Assembly (NCBI GenBank): GCA_029448655.1
Contig: JACCLO010000005.1
Coordinates: forward strand, 3,720,001 to 3,784,000
DNA from: Wolfiporia cocos
Taxonomy: Eukaryota; Basidiomycota; Agaricomycetes; Polyporales; Phaeolaceae
Length of the DNA stretch: 64,000 nucleotides
Direction of reading: 5' to 3'
Part shown: piece by piece, positions 23,029-35,705 of the stretch
Layout: each line of letters opens with the position of its first letter
How positions within the stretch are numbered: the first letter of the stretch is position 1
Notes under the pieces: model-generated
The model's database searches: none
The model's input: the letters and a program-made list of their open reading frames with translations, nothing else
What the model was told of the DNA's origin: nothing
Program-made: the position numbers and the translations under genes

Positions 23029-25140
23029 ATGCATCGGAGTCCGCCAAGCGCGAGGTACTCTTGTGGCAGCATTTTTATGTCAAAGTATCCTGATTGTCTA
23101 GCAGATTCACCGCAATCTATGCAGACCTACCCCCAGACGTTCAGCAATCCGTTGTAGAGAAGCAGCTTATACCTCTATTAGACAAGGTCAAGACGCGGCG
23201 AAGCAAAAAGATAATTTCCAATGCGCAGCGCCTTCAGAAACGCCACGCCAAGATCCCCACGTTGGATCTCAGAGCGAAAAGACTCGAAATCACAGAGATG
23301 CTGCATCAGCTAGACCGCAATGCCAAACTATCGTTCGTCAAGGGGAGCTCCAATATGTCTGAGATGCTCTACGAGACAGTGAGCAGCCTGTCGAACTGGC
23401 TGAACGATATCTGGAATGTGGTATATGAACACAACGTGAACTTTGGATTTGCACATTCATGCCTTCTGTTCATCGCCACTACGCTGAATCATGTAGACAG
23501 TGGGCGAGTCAGGTACACGCCATATTGATTTGAAGATAATATCTTCCGACTTACTTCTAACAGTTGCAAACATGCGCTCACGAACATGTACGTCTCCGTG
23601 ACGCTCAAACGAAAGACAGGAAAGCGCGTCAAGGCGTTCGAGATTACTGGCGTACGCAACGTAGAACAAGTTCTCTTCTTCATTTGGCGTGATCTCTTCT
23701 TAAGTCTCCTCGCCACCGGGACACAGCGTCAGATCAGCAAGATATCGGAGATGCTGGAGGACATACAGGACCTCCTGGGTTGGAGAAGCCTCGAGCGTAC
23801 ATTGTATGGCGGGAAGCAACGTGAGCATTTCCTCTGCATTGAAGACACTGGTTTAAATGGGGCTGTTAGGTCCACATGAACATGATTTGGACAATCCGGA
23901 TGACCCTGATTGGGACACGGATCTCGACTCAGACTCAGACTGTGCAACGGAGGTCTATTTTGTTCATGAAGACATAGATTCAGGACCGCTATACGCTAAA
24001 CACTGGCCCTCTCGTATAAGGAGACAGACACAGGAGCTAAGACGCCGCATACAATCCGCTATGCTGGTCGCGTTCAAGTCCTCGCCGTCACATGAGCTCT
24101 TCTACGCGCTCATTGCAATGTCACCAGACCCTGCCTCAACAACGACAGAACTGCTGGGACACCTCCGGCGCATCGCACCCACCTCCTCTGAGACGTTCAC
24201 GGTCGCACTCGGGATATATGCGCTCCGGGACGACGTCCCCGCGATCATAGATCTGCTCGACTCGCACGGCTACCTGCTGCGTCCGCGCGACGCGACGGCC
24301 CTGCAGCACGCGGTGGTGGCGCTCGCGCGCGCGCCCGCCTACGAGAAGCGCGCCGCGCAGATCGTCGAGGCCGAGCTGCTCGACACCATGCACGCGCTGC
24401 ACCGCGTGGTCCTCAAGACGTTCTCTCACCTCGAGGACCGCTCGAACCAGCTCGAGATGCAGCAGATTCTGCAGATGCGGTTTAACGCGCCTGGCAGGCG
24501 GACGCGGATCGAGGACTGGGTCGACAGGATTTTGACGATCGACGAGGACATGCCGCATCCGATCGGGTTTGCTGCGATGATGCCGTGGCTGCCGCTCGTG
24601 CCTGGGATGGATCCGGGGGACGCGGACCCACTTGAGTACCTTGACATTGACCCTACCGACCCAGACCTGGATGATCTGAGAGAGGAGTTCCGTCCTCAGA
24701 TCAAGGCGCGCTTCGATGACTGGGTCGGGACCGCTACACATGTGAAGGGCGGTGTGTTCATCCTGCAGAGGGTCTGCAAGGAGATCATGCTGCTCATGCC
24801 ATGGATCAGAGCAGCCGACATTGTTGAAGAAATGGTGACCAGGTAAGCTTTCGCTACGCTAGCCTGGGCGCCTGGGGAGCCTATTGAACGTGAATTCATA
24901 CTTTCGGTTGATTTCAGCATCGTGGGCAAATCTAGCATGTACTACATTTGCGAAGCTATGGAGACCGTTTGCCAGTTCTCGAAAGCTCAGATCAAGAAGG
25001 CTAGAGTTCTGGACAAGACCTTCAAGGCACGGCGGGCGTCAACAGTTGCCTCAACATCGGCCAACACGCTTCCACCAGAAGCTAACGCATTCCTCGATAT
25101 GCTAACTGCTCGACCGGCTGCTTTGGACGAGGTTGATTGA
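23029..25140 (+). CDS. Conserved fungal protein of unknown function, acidic central region
   Basis: Five exons, 23029-23054, 23102-23512, 23564-23820, 23870-24842 and 24918-25140, sum to 1,890 nt and 629 residues. The first exon (MHRSPPSAS) makes a good start because it splices in frame. The protein is mainly helical and Leu-rich, with no signal peptide and no membrane segment. An Asp-rich run (DLDNPDDPDWDTDLDSD) begins exon 4, and an alpha-helical region with many Leu/Arg pairs follows. I do not recognise a domain. It is divergent from RFC1, with the starts 360 bp apart. Confidence 0.8.
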
Positions 25141-27872
25141 GTCTGTACATTCTATATCACTTTAATAACTGCGTTTTTGGTATTTTGTAGCTCTAAGAAC
25201 AGGTAACGCCCTTTGACCCTGCTCTGCCTCCCCTTCGCTTAAGACCATTCTCTCAGATGCAAATGATGATATGCATTGTGAATTTTCCTAGGGACCAGCG
25301 AGGTAGCTATGACCCCTCGCAATCTCTTATTGCTAATGAGCGCGTTGCATTTTGCTCGAAGACGGTCTTGCGATGCTTCATCATCGTATCTGATCCCTTA
25401 CAGGACATAGATGATGGCTGACAACCCCCGATTAGCCCGCTGGACGTAAGACGCAGTCTGTGCTGCATGTCTTGTCTTTGACGTCTCCTCGTTGCGGGCA
25501 GTTCCCGTTCGGTGCTTCTTGCGAAAGATCGCTACCGAAACTGCGGTTGTCGAATAAGTTGGGCATTTTCAGTGACCGATACATCGTCCCTGTCTTTCCT
25601 CTCGGGTAAGAGGGTCAAAACCTTTACTTACATAAATGCAGCGTTCACATCAGAACCCCCCTCATATCGTCCATCAGACGTTGCTCCGAGGATATCGGCA
25701 GTCGCACGATGAAGCATTCGAAGTGGCACTAAGACTGCTCCGTAGGCTGCTCGCAGAGCACCATGACACACTCCCCGCCTCTATCAGGCCTCGCTCAGCC
25801 ACCACTGACGTTTGTTTACGTCCTAGCACCTCTTCTGGTGCCAGCACCAGGGGACGATCGGCTAATGACGACTCGGCTGCTGAGCCAGAAGAAGCCGCAT
25901 CGGCTGATCACAGGGTCTCCGCGTATTTTGCCGCATCTGGGGCTCGCACTTTGCATATTCAATTTGCAGCCGCTCGGACTGGTGCAATTTGATGATGCAG
26001 GCGTTTTCACGACTCACGGGTGGGCACAGATCGGGAAGGCGAGTTGCTGTTTTGGGTAGGTCATCAAGCCTGATCGGCGCATGCCTCGATCGGCAACGAC
26101 GACGGCGACAGCGCGATTAGCGATACGGTGCGGTGTATTTTTGCATCTATCCCTATTCGGCTGTTGCTGATCAGCAAGGTGCTTGCCCACTGCCCACCCG
26201 CTTCATGATCTCATATAAAGGCCATCGTTAGGGGCCTCATTCGACTGATGGACAAACCGTATAGCAATTGGACAATCTTGCAGCACGCATCCAATCACGC
26301 TCGCATCCTCGAAGCGTATTCGCTGGCCATCGTCAGTGGCGATATCAAGACGCCCAAACGGAGGGATTGCTTTCTCAGCTATAAATGGTGTATCCTACTT
26401 CATGCTTCATCACCGGTGGTATTTCGCCGTCATTGTAGGCGTAATCCCGCGTGCAGGGTCAGTCCTCACCCATCCAACGAGGCGTGATGGTGGCTCGATG
26501 TGTTGCGTCCAAGGACCCTCTAGCGTCTCTGCCGTCTGTCCGATCATCTTTAAGGCTGACGCCTCACCGCTGTGACCTGGCAGGAGGGAGAAGTGGCATC
26601 GTCCACGTCAAAAGACACGTTTGATGCATGAAGAGACGTTGCCCCACAATGTGAGGACGCCGATCAGAATGCGCCCAGAGACGCTGCGTCCGTCAGATCC
26701 CCGGAGCTCAGATCACCGAGAGGAGACCCTGGCTTGGTATGAACTTTGGGAAGGTGAGAGGTCTCCCGGGCCCTATGTTGTCTGCGGATTACTGCTTGGA
26801 GACAGAGGGCGTGTTTGACGATTGTCGAGGACACGCCCGTGGGCATCTGTCTCGTGCCACAATTGTAACCGCAGCAGCGTCTACGTCCGAGGAGATCTCC
26901 AAGCTGTGTTTGCATCGCACCATGAACTGAAGTGTTTGACGGTGCACGCAGCCTTGTACATGTGGCGTGCACACAGCGGGTGCATGGTTTCCGGGGTATG
27001 CAAGTGAGAACGCGTGGGCGCTGCACATGTGCGCAGCCAAGGGTGGGCAGAGGCTGCCACAGTTGGTTTGGCGCGGCGCTAGCGTGTGCGCCGTGTTTCG
27101 TCACGATTGGAAATATACGCGGGCAGACATTGCAAGGGGACATTCAGTCCACCCTGCTTCTGGCTCGCGAAGACGAGTGCTCTTCCCCGCCGCTGTGCGG
27201 CCACGAGGCGCGAACAAGGCGCGCCGTCTGCGCGGGCGGCGATGTCGAAAGCGTCGCGCTCGGCCTCCCATGCGGCCTGCGCAGTGCAGCGGCCACAGTG
27301 AGATGCACGGATGAGCGTTCGGACCGAGACACAACCGCTGGCGGTAATCAGCCTCGAGGCAGCCATGACTTTCCTTACCTGGTCGTGCACCTCGTTGTCC
27401 AAAGGGCCTTGTCATTGCAGACCCACCGCCACGTTGGAACCGCGAGCACACCCTCTCAAAGGCCACACTCCTACCCGGCCACCGAGTCTGTCTTTCCTCT
27501 CGTCTCGCCTCCGTACCGAGTGCGTATGTCCGCGCAGTCGTCGCACAGCAGCCGAAAACAAATCCATCCAGCAGTCCAGGGTACGTCCGTCTCCCTGATG
27601 TGATCTCCGTAGACTGCCGGGGGTATCTCGATGCGAATGAGATGCTTCCGATGACAATTGTTGCGCCATCGCTCCGACCGAGTCTATTACTCTCCTCCCT
27701 GTTGCCATCGCGCCTCGCGCCTCTTGAGAAGCGAAGATCCTGCCCTGTCCTCGTTTACGTCTTTTAGCCTGGCGGGGTAACCTTTGGGGCAATCACATCT
27801 CTGCCTTCTTCTATCCCATCCACATTTGATGCCGCGAACGCTCATCTGCTTCCGCGATCGTACTTAGGATCC
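25141..27872. other. Long intergenic region
   Basis: 2.7 kb without a convincing gene. Short overlapping frames at 25636-26059 and 26932-27603 have no family features and no splice logic. A TATA-like CATATAAAG at about 26213 stands alone. The pyrimidine-rich 27600-27870 part is probably the promoter and 5' leader of the next gene, and a leader intron ending at about 27867 (TTAG) is possible. Confidence 0.5.
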
Positions 27873-30800
27873 ATGCAAGGCGTCGCCCCCCGCGAGTCCA
27901 CGCCGTCGCCCTCGTTCCGCGAGAGACAGCGCGCGGCAAAGGCGCACTCGATGCCTGTCGTGCCCTCGGTCACCCAGCTCCTCAGCCAGAGCCAGCAAAT
28001 CATCTACCCGCAGACCCAGCAGCAACCAAGCCCGACCATGTCCAACTCGTCCCATCAATCCCGCCGCACGCCCCCGCCGACGTCGCGCATCTCACCGACC
28101 ACGAACAAGCTCGCCCAGCAGTCCGTCCCGGCACACCCTCGCGAGCGCACGCCCGAACGGCACACCCCGCCGCCTCTCGTGCACGCGCACAGCCAGCCCA
28201 TCGTGCCCCTCCACGCATCAATGCCCCCCGGGCCACAGCACACGCAGAGCACGCCGAACGTCCTCGCGCAGGTCGCCTCCAACCCGCACCACCCGCGCCC
28301 GATCAACCGCGTCGCGCCGCCGCAGTTCCTCACGCAGTACCAGGGCGCCGACGAGAAGTGGCAGGTGACGGACGAGCTCATGGCGGAGATCGAGCGCGCG
28401 GACCTGCAGCAGGCGCAGGGCCAGTTCGGCGTGGCCTACGCGGGCGGCGCCGCGTCGAGCAGCGCGAGCAGCCTGCTCATGCAGCACTCCGGCGGGTCCG
28501 TGTCGGTGAAGGACCCCGCCGTCGAGCGCGTGCGCGCGGGCGACCGCGCAAGCCCGCAGGACCCAGACAGCAGCGGCTCGCAGACGGCGAAGCGGCAGAT
28601 GCGCGACAAGGACGCGCGCGAGAGCCCAAAGACGCGCGACCGCGCGCAGACGGTCTCATCCATGTCCTCGCTCGAGGGCCACACGGCCGCAAATCGCAGC
28701 CCGGAGTATCGCGGGTCGCCCCAGTATCAGACGCCCATGGCGTCACCCGGCGAACGCACCGCGGCTTACACGCAGTACCTCCCCGATGGGTACCAGGTGC
28801 AGGGCCCGCAGAATGCCGCGTCTGGCCCCGTGTGGAAGCCCGTGCAGGACGCACGTTTGACGCCGCCGACTTCCAAGCTTGCCACGTCCCACACACCGCC
28901 CCCGCAGCCAGCCATGGCTGCGCGTCCGCCGGATCGCTCGCTGCCCGTGCAGGAGGAGCCTGAGGATGATGCCGCACACTACATCGATCGCGGGTCTGGA
29001 AGCGAGGATCGCCATCGCGGCTCGCCGCAGGGCCCTTCGGACGTGTATCCCGACAGCCACGGTGCGCGATATGATGTGCGTCGAGAGCATGTGCGTGCGG
29101 CGAGCCATGGCACGGAAGATGATGACGATATGACACTGAACGAGGAGGAGGACGAACATCCTGGCCCTAGCAAAAACGGCGAAGACTCGGAGGCCGGCTT
29201 CACGCCCCGTTCTCCATCGACGAGCTTACCCGAGCGGCCTCGAGATGGCCCATACGCTAATCCAAACGCTCGCTATACACCGCCCAACCCGAACGCCCGC
29301 TATACCCCACCCAACCCTCAATACCAGCAGCCGAATGGAGATTATCAGAAAACGGTCAGATCGAAACATCGTTCCGGTCCGACTGACCAGCTTGGTATCA
29401 GATCGTTTGACCCGACGATATTCGAAAATACTGTGAACAGTCTCAGGGGCAGCGACAAAGAGTCCGCATCGAACGGCCAGCGACAGATACCACCGCAGCA
29501 GCCGCCCCAGATCCACATCCAGACACAGCCGCAACAACCGCCGTCATCGCAATCGTTCAGCGACGCGAGCAGGTATGACATCGAGGCCGCTCGGCAACTC
29601 GCTGCGAGTCAGAGACACATGGGCTATGGTGGGTATCCCATCGGGTTCCCCAGCGTTGACGATCTACAGAGCTTGCTCGAAGATCCAACTTCGTCGTACA
29701 TCTCATCGTACATGCAGATGCCTGGAAGTCGGCCAAACGCCCCGATTCCTCCTACCCCGCATTCGCAGACCGCTGCGCCCTCCCCGTCACCTCTAATTTC
29801 GGCCGCACAGAGCGACGCCGAACCGCGCCCGATGGGTTCGCCATACCCCTACCCCTTCACCCACATCCGGCGCCAGGCAGTCAACAACGCGGCGGCCCAG
29901 GCAGCGTCGATCAACAACGACCCCAACAACCCCGCGGTGATCCGCGAGCAGCTCGCGCTGCAGATGCAGATCTACGCCCTGAACAACGGCCTCGCGCCGC
30001 CGTCCGACTCGACGTTCTCCCCGCCGTCGACGCCGTTCCCGGGCCCGGGGTACAACCCGTGGGCGTTCGTGCCCGGATTCGCGGGCATGCGCGGGTCGGC
30101 GATGAGCATGCGCTCGAGTCCGAGCCACGAGCCCGTGCCGCTGCCGATGCCGCCGCTGCGCGGGCGCGGGCTGCGCAAGCGCGAGAACGTGAACGTGCGC
30201 GCGCCGCAGGCGGGCCACCGCGTGAAGCCGCCGCCCCGGGTGGAGAGCACGCAGCCGCGCGAGACGAGCCCCGAGATGTCGTCCGGCTCGGGCGAGGAGA
30301 CGGCGGGCGAGGAGCACTTTGTGGAGAACTATGCGCCGCAGGGGAGCGCGGAGCCGCCGGCGAACGGCGCGTGGGTGAATGGGCATGGCGGCAAGAATGG
30401 CGTGGTGCACGATGGAGAGGGGGAAGACGACGGGGAGTGGGTGGACGAGGAGGAGGACGACGAGGACGAGCTGCTGGACCTGGAGTACCACCCGTCGTAC
30501 ATCAACAACGACCGCAAGCGGCGGCGGAGATGGGAGATGCGCTGGGAGGCACTCACGCAGGCTGTAAGTACCTCCATTCACATCTCGCCTCGATCTCATC
30601 TCATCGTAATGATCCGCGCGCTTAGTTCCAAGCACTCGATCGCGAGACGGACGCGACGATGGTGCTCCTCGCGGCGCCGTCGCACTCCGCGAAGCTGCAC
30701 GCGCTGACGTCGCGCGCGGTGCGGCGCGACCCCGCGCTGTACGACTCGCCGCGGCTCGCGGGGATGCGCGCGGCGTTCAGCCAGCTCGCGCGGCACCGGC

Positions 30801-31081
30801 GGAGCGTGCGCTCGCAGCGCGTGTCGCTCGTCGAGCGCCTGCAGCTCTCGGGCTCCGCGTCGTCCGCGGACGGCTCGCCCGTCAGCGCGGAGTCGCGCGA
30901 CATCGACCTGCGGCGCGCGCTCGAGGCGGCGCTGGGGAGCCTCGGGGAGATGAACAAGATCTACGAGCAGCGCGAGGCGCGGTGGCGCGAGGAGATGCGC
31001 CAGCTGACGGACGACCGCGATCGCGTGCAGCTGCTGCTGAGGCAGGTGCTGGGCCCGGTGATGACGAACGGGCGGTCGTGA
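27873..31081 (+). CDS. Large low-complexity protein with acidic patch, unknown function
   Basis: Exons 27873-30563 and 30626-31081 sum to 3,147 nt and 1,048 residues. The N-terminal 550 residues are rich in Pro, Gln, Ser and His and look disordered, with a short direct repeat (NARYTPPNP twice, near 29260-29310). A run of Asp/Glu (DGEWVDEEEDDEDE, about 30434-30475) is followed by a basic RKRRRRWEMRW segment that could serve as a nuclear signal. The last 130 residues are helical and charged (EMNKIYEQREARWREEMRQL), typical of a coiled coil. This is the look of a nuclear or cortical scaffold, but I recognise no domain. It is the last host gene before the repeat compartment. Confidence 0.85.
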
Positions 31082-32054
31082 TGCGTGCGTGATCTTGGTA
31101 CGGATGAGGCTGGATGGGACGGAGATACGACTCTTGACGAACGGCTGGTCTCCACGCCGATGCAACTCACGACCGTATGTATACGTGTTTCGGGTAGATG
31201 TACCATCGTTATTGTACCTCAAAATCGTGTTGTTACATATCTGTTATTCTTGAATACATTTGTGTTTCCTCGATGCCTCGAAATGGTTCACGACGTAGGA
31301 CTCCGCGTATTCTACGCAATGGTTTCGTCGGATGGACAGGTATCATGTATTGCGGCATTATGCAAGTGATCTCGATTAGAGCTAAGCGGCTCCCTGCGAG
31401 ACTCGCAGATCGAAACTTGCGGCTGCAAGAGGATCTCCCGTCACGAAAAAGTGTAATGCCTTGTGCGTGCTAGGAGTTTGTGCATGTACTAGGACTTTGT
31501 GCGCTCATGCGTGGGCTTTCTGTGCGCGCGTTTGTGTGCAGGAAGACTGGCATGATACAGCGTCAGATGTGCATGGTGCATGTAGGCACTTGCAATTTTC
31601 AAGCTGGAATTGCATGCTGCGAGGCCACAGCAATGTATGGAACTTGCACACTCCTATACAGCTTCTTGATGGTCTTCTTGACTGAATGTGCATCAGAGGT
31701 AAGCCTTTAGATGGTATGAAGCTGACTAGTATGATGTAGTACATTCAGCTGTTAACATGCAGGACCTGATCAATGACTCTTATAGTAACCATCTCACCCC
31801 AAACTGGAGTGCTGTATGTGCAGCTGAGGATCCCTACAGTAGGGGAACAACTGACTGGTTTTTCTGATTTTGCATTTGTATACTATTGATATATGGTTCC
31901 AATGGTACACAAATCAATAATTGAAGACATGCCAGTCAGTTGTTTCTGTACTGTTAGAGCTCTCAGCTGCACACACCAATGTTAGAACTTTTTATTACAA
32001 TTGCATTACAATATACATTGCAATTGGTTTGATTGTGATTGGTCACAATGTGAC
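31082..32054. other. Transition from gene compartment to repeat compartment
   Basis: Holds the 3' flank of the preceding gene. GC content drops and TG-rich sequence begins at about 31460. I find no gene. The first LTR-type sequence I can identify starts at 32055. Confidence 0.5.
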
Positions 32055-32077
32055 TGTTATGGGTTGTATACCCATTC

Positions 32078-32897
32078 TGTCACAGTTTATTCTGTGGTGT
32101 TGCCCTGCTATTTTCTAGGGTAATTACTGGATTCCACACAGCTGTGTAGCCCCCTGCCCCTTGTAGTGCCCCTCCTGGTCATCTTGCTTATGTCATAGCA
32201 CCTGACCTGTTAGATAGATCACATGTGTCTGAGGGTAGGCACGCTCCCTACTCACATGACATGGTCACACCTAGTTACAGTAGCGTTACATGTAGTTACA
32301 GTCCACATCACCCCTTAGCTACGGCGCACAGGCCATTACTTAGGGCAACCATTACTGGTCATGCTACTGCGCATATATATAGGTATGGTGATGAGGTCTT
32401 ACAACCTTGTCACAGTACCACTGGCAGTCCCAGACCGGCAGCTCCATGGGGACAGGCGTCCAACACCACTTAGCCAAAAGGGCCACTATAACAGCTCAGC
32501 TGTTATAGGTGGGACACACTATATGTGTAGTTCATATTCCCACACTGGGCGCTTGCCCTAAGGTATTTTGTCTTATACCTTTGCATGGTTATGCCTTATG
32601 GTATATTATGCCACTGGGGTTCCCAAGCCCCTAATAATTTGTGACAAACCTCATCTTTAGGATTCTTGACAATTGGGCGAAAGCCCCTTTCTTGCTCTGC
32701 TCTGTGAGCACTGGTTGACACCACCTCTCTCTCTCATCTTACTTGACTGGGGGGTACCTTGACTTCTAAGGTTCCAAGGGAGTTGTTGCCCCTGTACAAC
32801 CTGAAGGTTCAGCGCTGCACCTCTGCCTCATCTAGGCATTGAGGCTATAGAGGATCCCCAGCTAGGCTGGTCGCACAGGCTCTGTGAGTCTGTGTCA
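32078..32897 (+). mobile_element. Solo LTR in the decayed family-B LTR, target duplication CATTC
   Basis: Begins TGTCACAG and ends CTGTGTCA. CATTC lies on both sides (32073-32077 and 32898-32902). It has a TATA box near 32372 and the start of the shared LTR hairpin, into which a 239-bp element has inserted. About 576 bp without that insert. Confidence 0.88.
32408..32646 (+). mobile_element. 239-bp mini-LTR element, target duplication AACCT
   Basis: Starts TGTCACAG and ends TTTGTGACA, with AACCT on both sides. It lies inside the loop/arm of the LTR hairpin at 32391. It contains a near-perfect palindrome (CTATAACAGCT, one base, AGCTGTTATAG) at 32486-32508. A 250-bp relative lies at 36569-36818 in the opposite orientation. 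Confidence 0.85.
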
Positions 32898-33137
32898 CAT
32901 TCAATATATTCGAGTCTGTGAATATAAATCTTTGGTACTAAGTCCATGTCACAAGCCAATTTCAAACCTTTAGGCACAGTACCTTTTCCGATCATCAAGA
33001 GCACCCTTTAAGCTGGAACCTGATGCCTTAGCTAGATGCAAGCCCTACACACGAACCACCCTGGGCACTATCTACCAGAATCACCAGCCAAGCCTAGAAC
33101 CCTAGTCCACCAGTCCAACCATCTGACCCAAAGCCCA

Positions 33138-34534
33138 GTCACAAAGCCACATGAGTACGGTAGAGCACGGTGAACCAGACAGCGCCCCTAACCCAGCCAA
33201 CCATGTGCTGTCAGGACAGCCCAACAATCACCAGCTCACAACATCCCAACTTGCTGCACCATGGCAGAACCACTCAAGACTCATGGCCAGGACCACCAAA
33301 CGCGTCCACCCAACCAGCCACCTCCAATGCCTCCCGTCTCTACAACCACTGCCATTACTGGCTATACAGTCATTACTGACCATGGACTACACGCCATTAC
33401 TGGCACAGACTATGTACTATACGACCCATAGCCTATGAAGGCTCTAAACCCACTGCACGCCCTAGTCTATGAGGAACACCAACTACGGGCAGCACCTATG
33501 ACATCACCAATTGCAGCCAATCACGCTCGATCACCCTACATCACCCAAGGCCATTACCGGCCAGTCCCCAATCACTAGCATCATCACCGATCATGGACCG
33601 CTAACCTCGCCATTACTGGCATCAGCCCTGATCACGCTAGAACCCCGATTGATGGACTTTACGACCCGTCATTACTGACAGAACCCCCAATCAATGAGAA
33701 CCACTGATCACGCCTGACAGATTGGTAACCCACTCTGATCTGGGCTGAACCTGCTATGTCACCATGGACATCTCGCATAGCCCACGCTCTGATGCTGTCA
33801 CAAATCTCACTTTGTGACCGCTCTGCCTCAATGCTAACGCCCATATCCTAACTCCTAAACGCCTAACTAGTCGTCTCAGAGGGGGACCCAATCCCTCATG
33901 TCGAGTTCACATAGAAAGACAAGAGCCAAGTAGAGGAGACGCCGCACACAGAGGTAGTAGAGTGGTGTAAGACTGGGATTAACCCATGAGATACAATGAG
34001 AAGTCTGAGGAGAACGCCTCAGACTCTCTGGCTTATATACATGCAAGCGAGCATTGACTATCAAGGCTGCCCTAAAGCAACGTGGCCTGTGCGCACGCGC
34101 CTACCAAAGTGCTAAGTACTAACTCTAAATGCTTACATATACACATCACGTGACTACGCGGGGATCTTATCTATGTTTCTAGGATACGCGCCGGATCTTA
34201 TCTGTTATGGTCACATGAGTTTGGAGTGCGCCTAATACCGCTGTAACGTCCCTCAACGCTACACGATGCCCCTGTAGGGCCTATAGTCGCGTTTTCGTGA
34301 CAGATGCCATTACTGGCCACATAGCTTAGACCAATCATATACCAGTGCTGATGGCCTTACAGCCCATGCACCATAACATGTACATACAGTAGTAGTCTAT
34401 ACAATTGGCCAACAGTTGAGGTAGCACCTCAGACTTGTCTTGGCCTCTTCAGCCTGAGATGCCCCGGACCAGGAAGGCACCTTTGTGCGAGCCCCCTTCC
34501 CCCGGGTGTGTGTCTTAGGTTGTAGCATGTGTCA
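33138..34534 (+). mobile_element. Solo LTR, probable target duplication GCCCA
   Basis: Starts GTCACAAAG (the first T of TGTCAC is lost) and ends ATGTGTCA; GCCCA flanks it at 33133-33137 and 34535-34539. It carries the GTTGAGG-TAGCA-CCTCAGAC hairpin at 34415-34433 and a run of short ATTAC-centred palindromes at 33351-33679. A minus-strand LTR is nested at 33796-34302. Confidence 0.7.
33796..34302 (-). mobile_element. Solo LTR, 507 bp, target duplication GATGC
   Basis: Plus-strand ends TGTCACAAAT and TTCGTGACA; GATGC on both sides (33791-33795, 34303-34307). On the minus strand a TATA box (TATATA, about 34026) precedes the TCTGAGG-CCTCAGA hairpin at 34004-34023. Confidence 0.88.
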
Positions 34535-34713
34535 GCCCAAGGGACTAGTACTTTGTCCAATATTCAGTTTGTTGTTCTAGGATATTATAAGTTTGGTGTG
34601 CAAGTCTAGAGGTGACTTGCCTAAGTCCGAGAAGCCAGAGGAGCACTTCAAGGACTTAGTCTTCGGAGCTTGTGAATATACTGAGCGAAGCTTCCTTCAT
34701 TTGAGAATGAGTA

Positions 34714-35471
34714 CAGTTGACATACTCATAATGCATAGCGTTGGTTCCCACCTCATGCTATGCATTATGACTATGTATGCATTAGCATGTTTGTCACACC
34801 CATGTGATACTTGTGACAATCTGTGACTCCCCGCAGCAATGATGTCACACTCTGTCTTGCTCGCTCGGCTGACATGGTCAGAGGATGTAGCTATGACCAA
34901 TGCACATACTACTGATACATGCTATCATCACTTCCCTTTGATTATAAGGCTCATCAGTGAGACCTGTTTGTGAGATGCAAGTGCAACACCATTCAAGTGC
35001 CTGCACAGCTTACATAACTGCTGCATGAACGTGAGGGGCGATGAGCCGCTGCATCAGCATGCCACAGACACAGCTACTTGAACTTCTTGCAATATTCAAT
35101 ACCATTGATTTCTGTGGCTGATCTGAAGCCTTCGTTGGACATTTGCAGGATTTTGCATCAGGTCTAGGGAGGGGCTTCTGCTTCCGGTCTTTGGCAGGAA
35201 TCAAGAAGTATCAGCTAGATATAAATTGATCAGAGATGATCCAAAGCACTTAATTTTACTTAACTATTGCAATTGATATTTCTATGCAGAGAAAGTCATT
35301 TTATGCCATATCCAGTTTAACATACTAATGCATAACTCCCAATTAGGCTATGCATTATCCAGTATGATGTTTTATGCATAACTCCCTGCTCCCCACGGTG
35401 GTTCCTGGCTCCGGCTATGCATTATGACCATGTATGCATTATGAGTGTATGCATTATGAGTATGTCAACTG
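34714..35471. mobile_element. Non-autonomous Tc1/mariner-type element, TA target
   Basis: Perfect terminal inverted repeats of at least 24 bp that begin CAGTTGACATACTCATAATG. The site in the host family-B LTR is GAGTATAAG, and TA is doubled at the ends. 758 bp; inside is only a broken minus-strand frame at 35010-35204, so any transposase has been lost. Confidence 0.8.
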
Positions 35472-35705
35472 TATAAGACTCTTGTTATTACAACATGGTT
35501 GAGCTGAAGAGCTTGACCGTAAATACAGGGGTTGTATACTACGCTGAGTATCTAAGGTCCTGATCATCCCAGATGTCACTGCTACTATGTATGCTCTAGT
35601 CTGAAATGTATGATAAGTATGTAGTGATGAACCTGTAACAATAGATAACAATGATAGGAAATATGGTGGTGGAACACCATCTGTCACCTGGAAGGTGCTG
35701 GGTGC

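Larger units (their letters stand above)
32055..35678 (+). mobile_element. Decayed LTR of the 712-bp family (family B), broken by later insertions
   Basis: It starts TGTTATGG, the family-B terminus TGTTACGG with one C-to-T change. Family-B sequence resumes between the nested elements: TTCGAGTCTGTGAATATAAA near 32906, the CCTAAGTCCGAGAAG block near 34620, and the last part at 35473-35678, which aligns with 36010-36220. Its own 3' end and target duplication are missing. Confidence 0.7.

Noticed and set aside
26932..27603. 223-codon plus frame in the long intergenic region
   Set aside because: Overlaps several equally long frames on both strands, with no domain, no splice logic and composition of GC-rich non-coding DNA.
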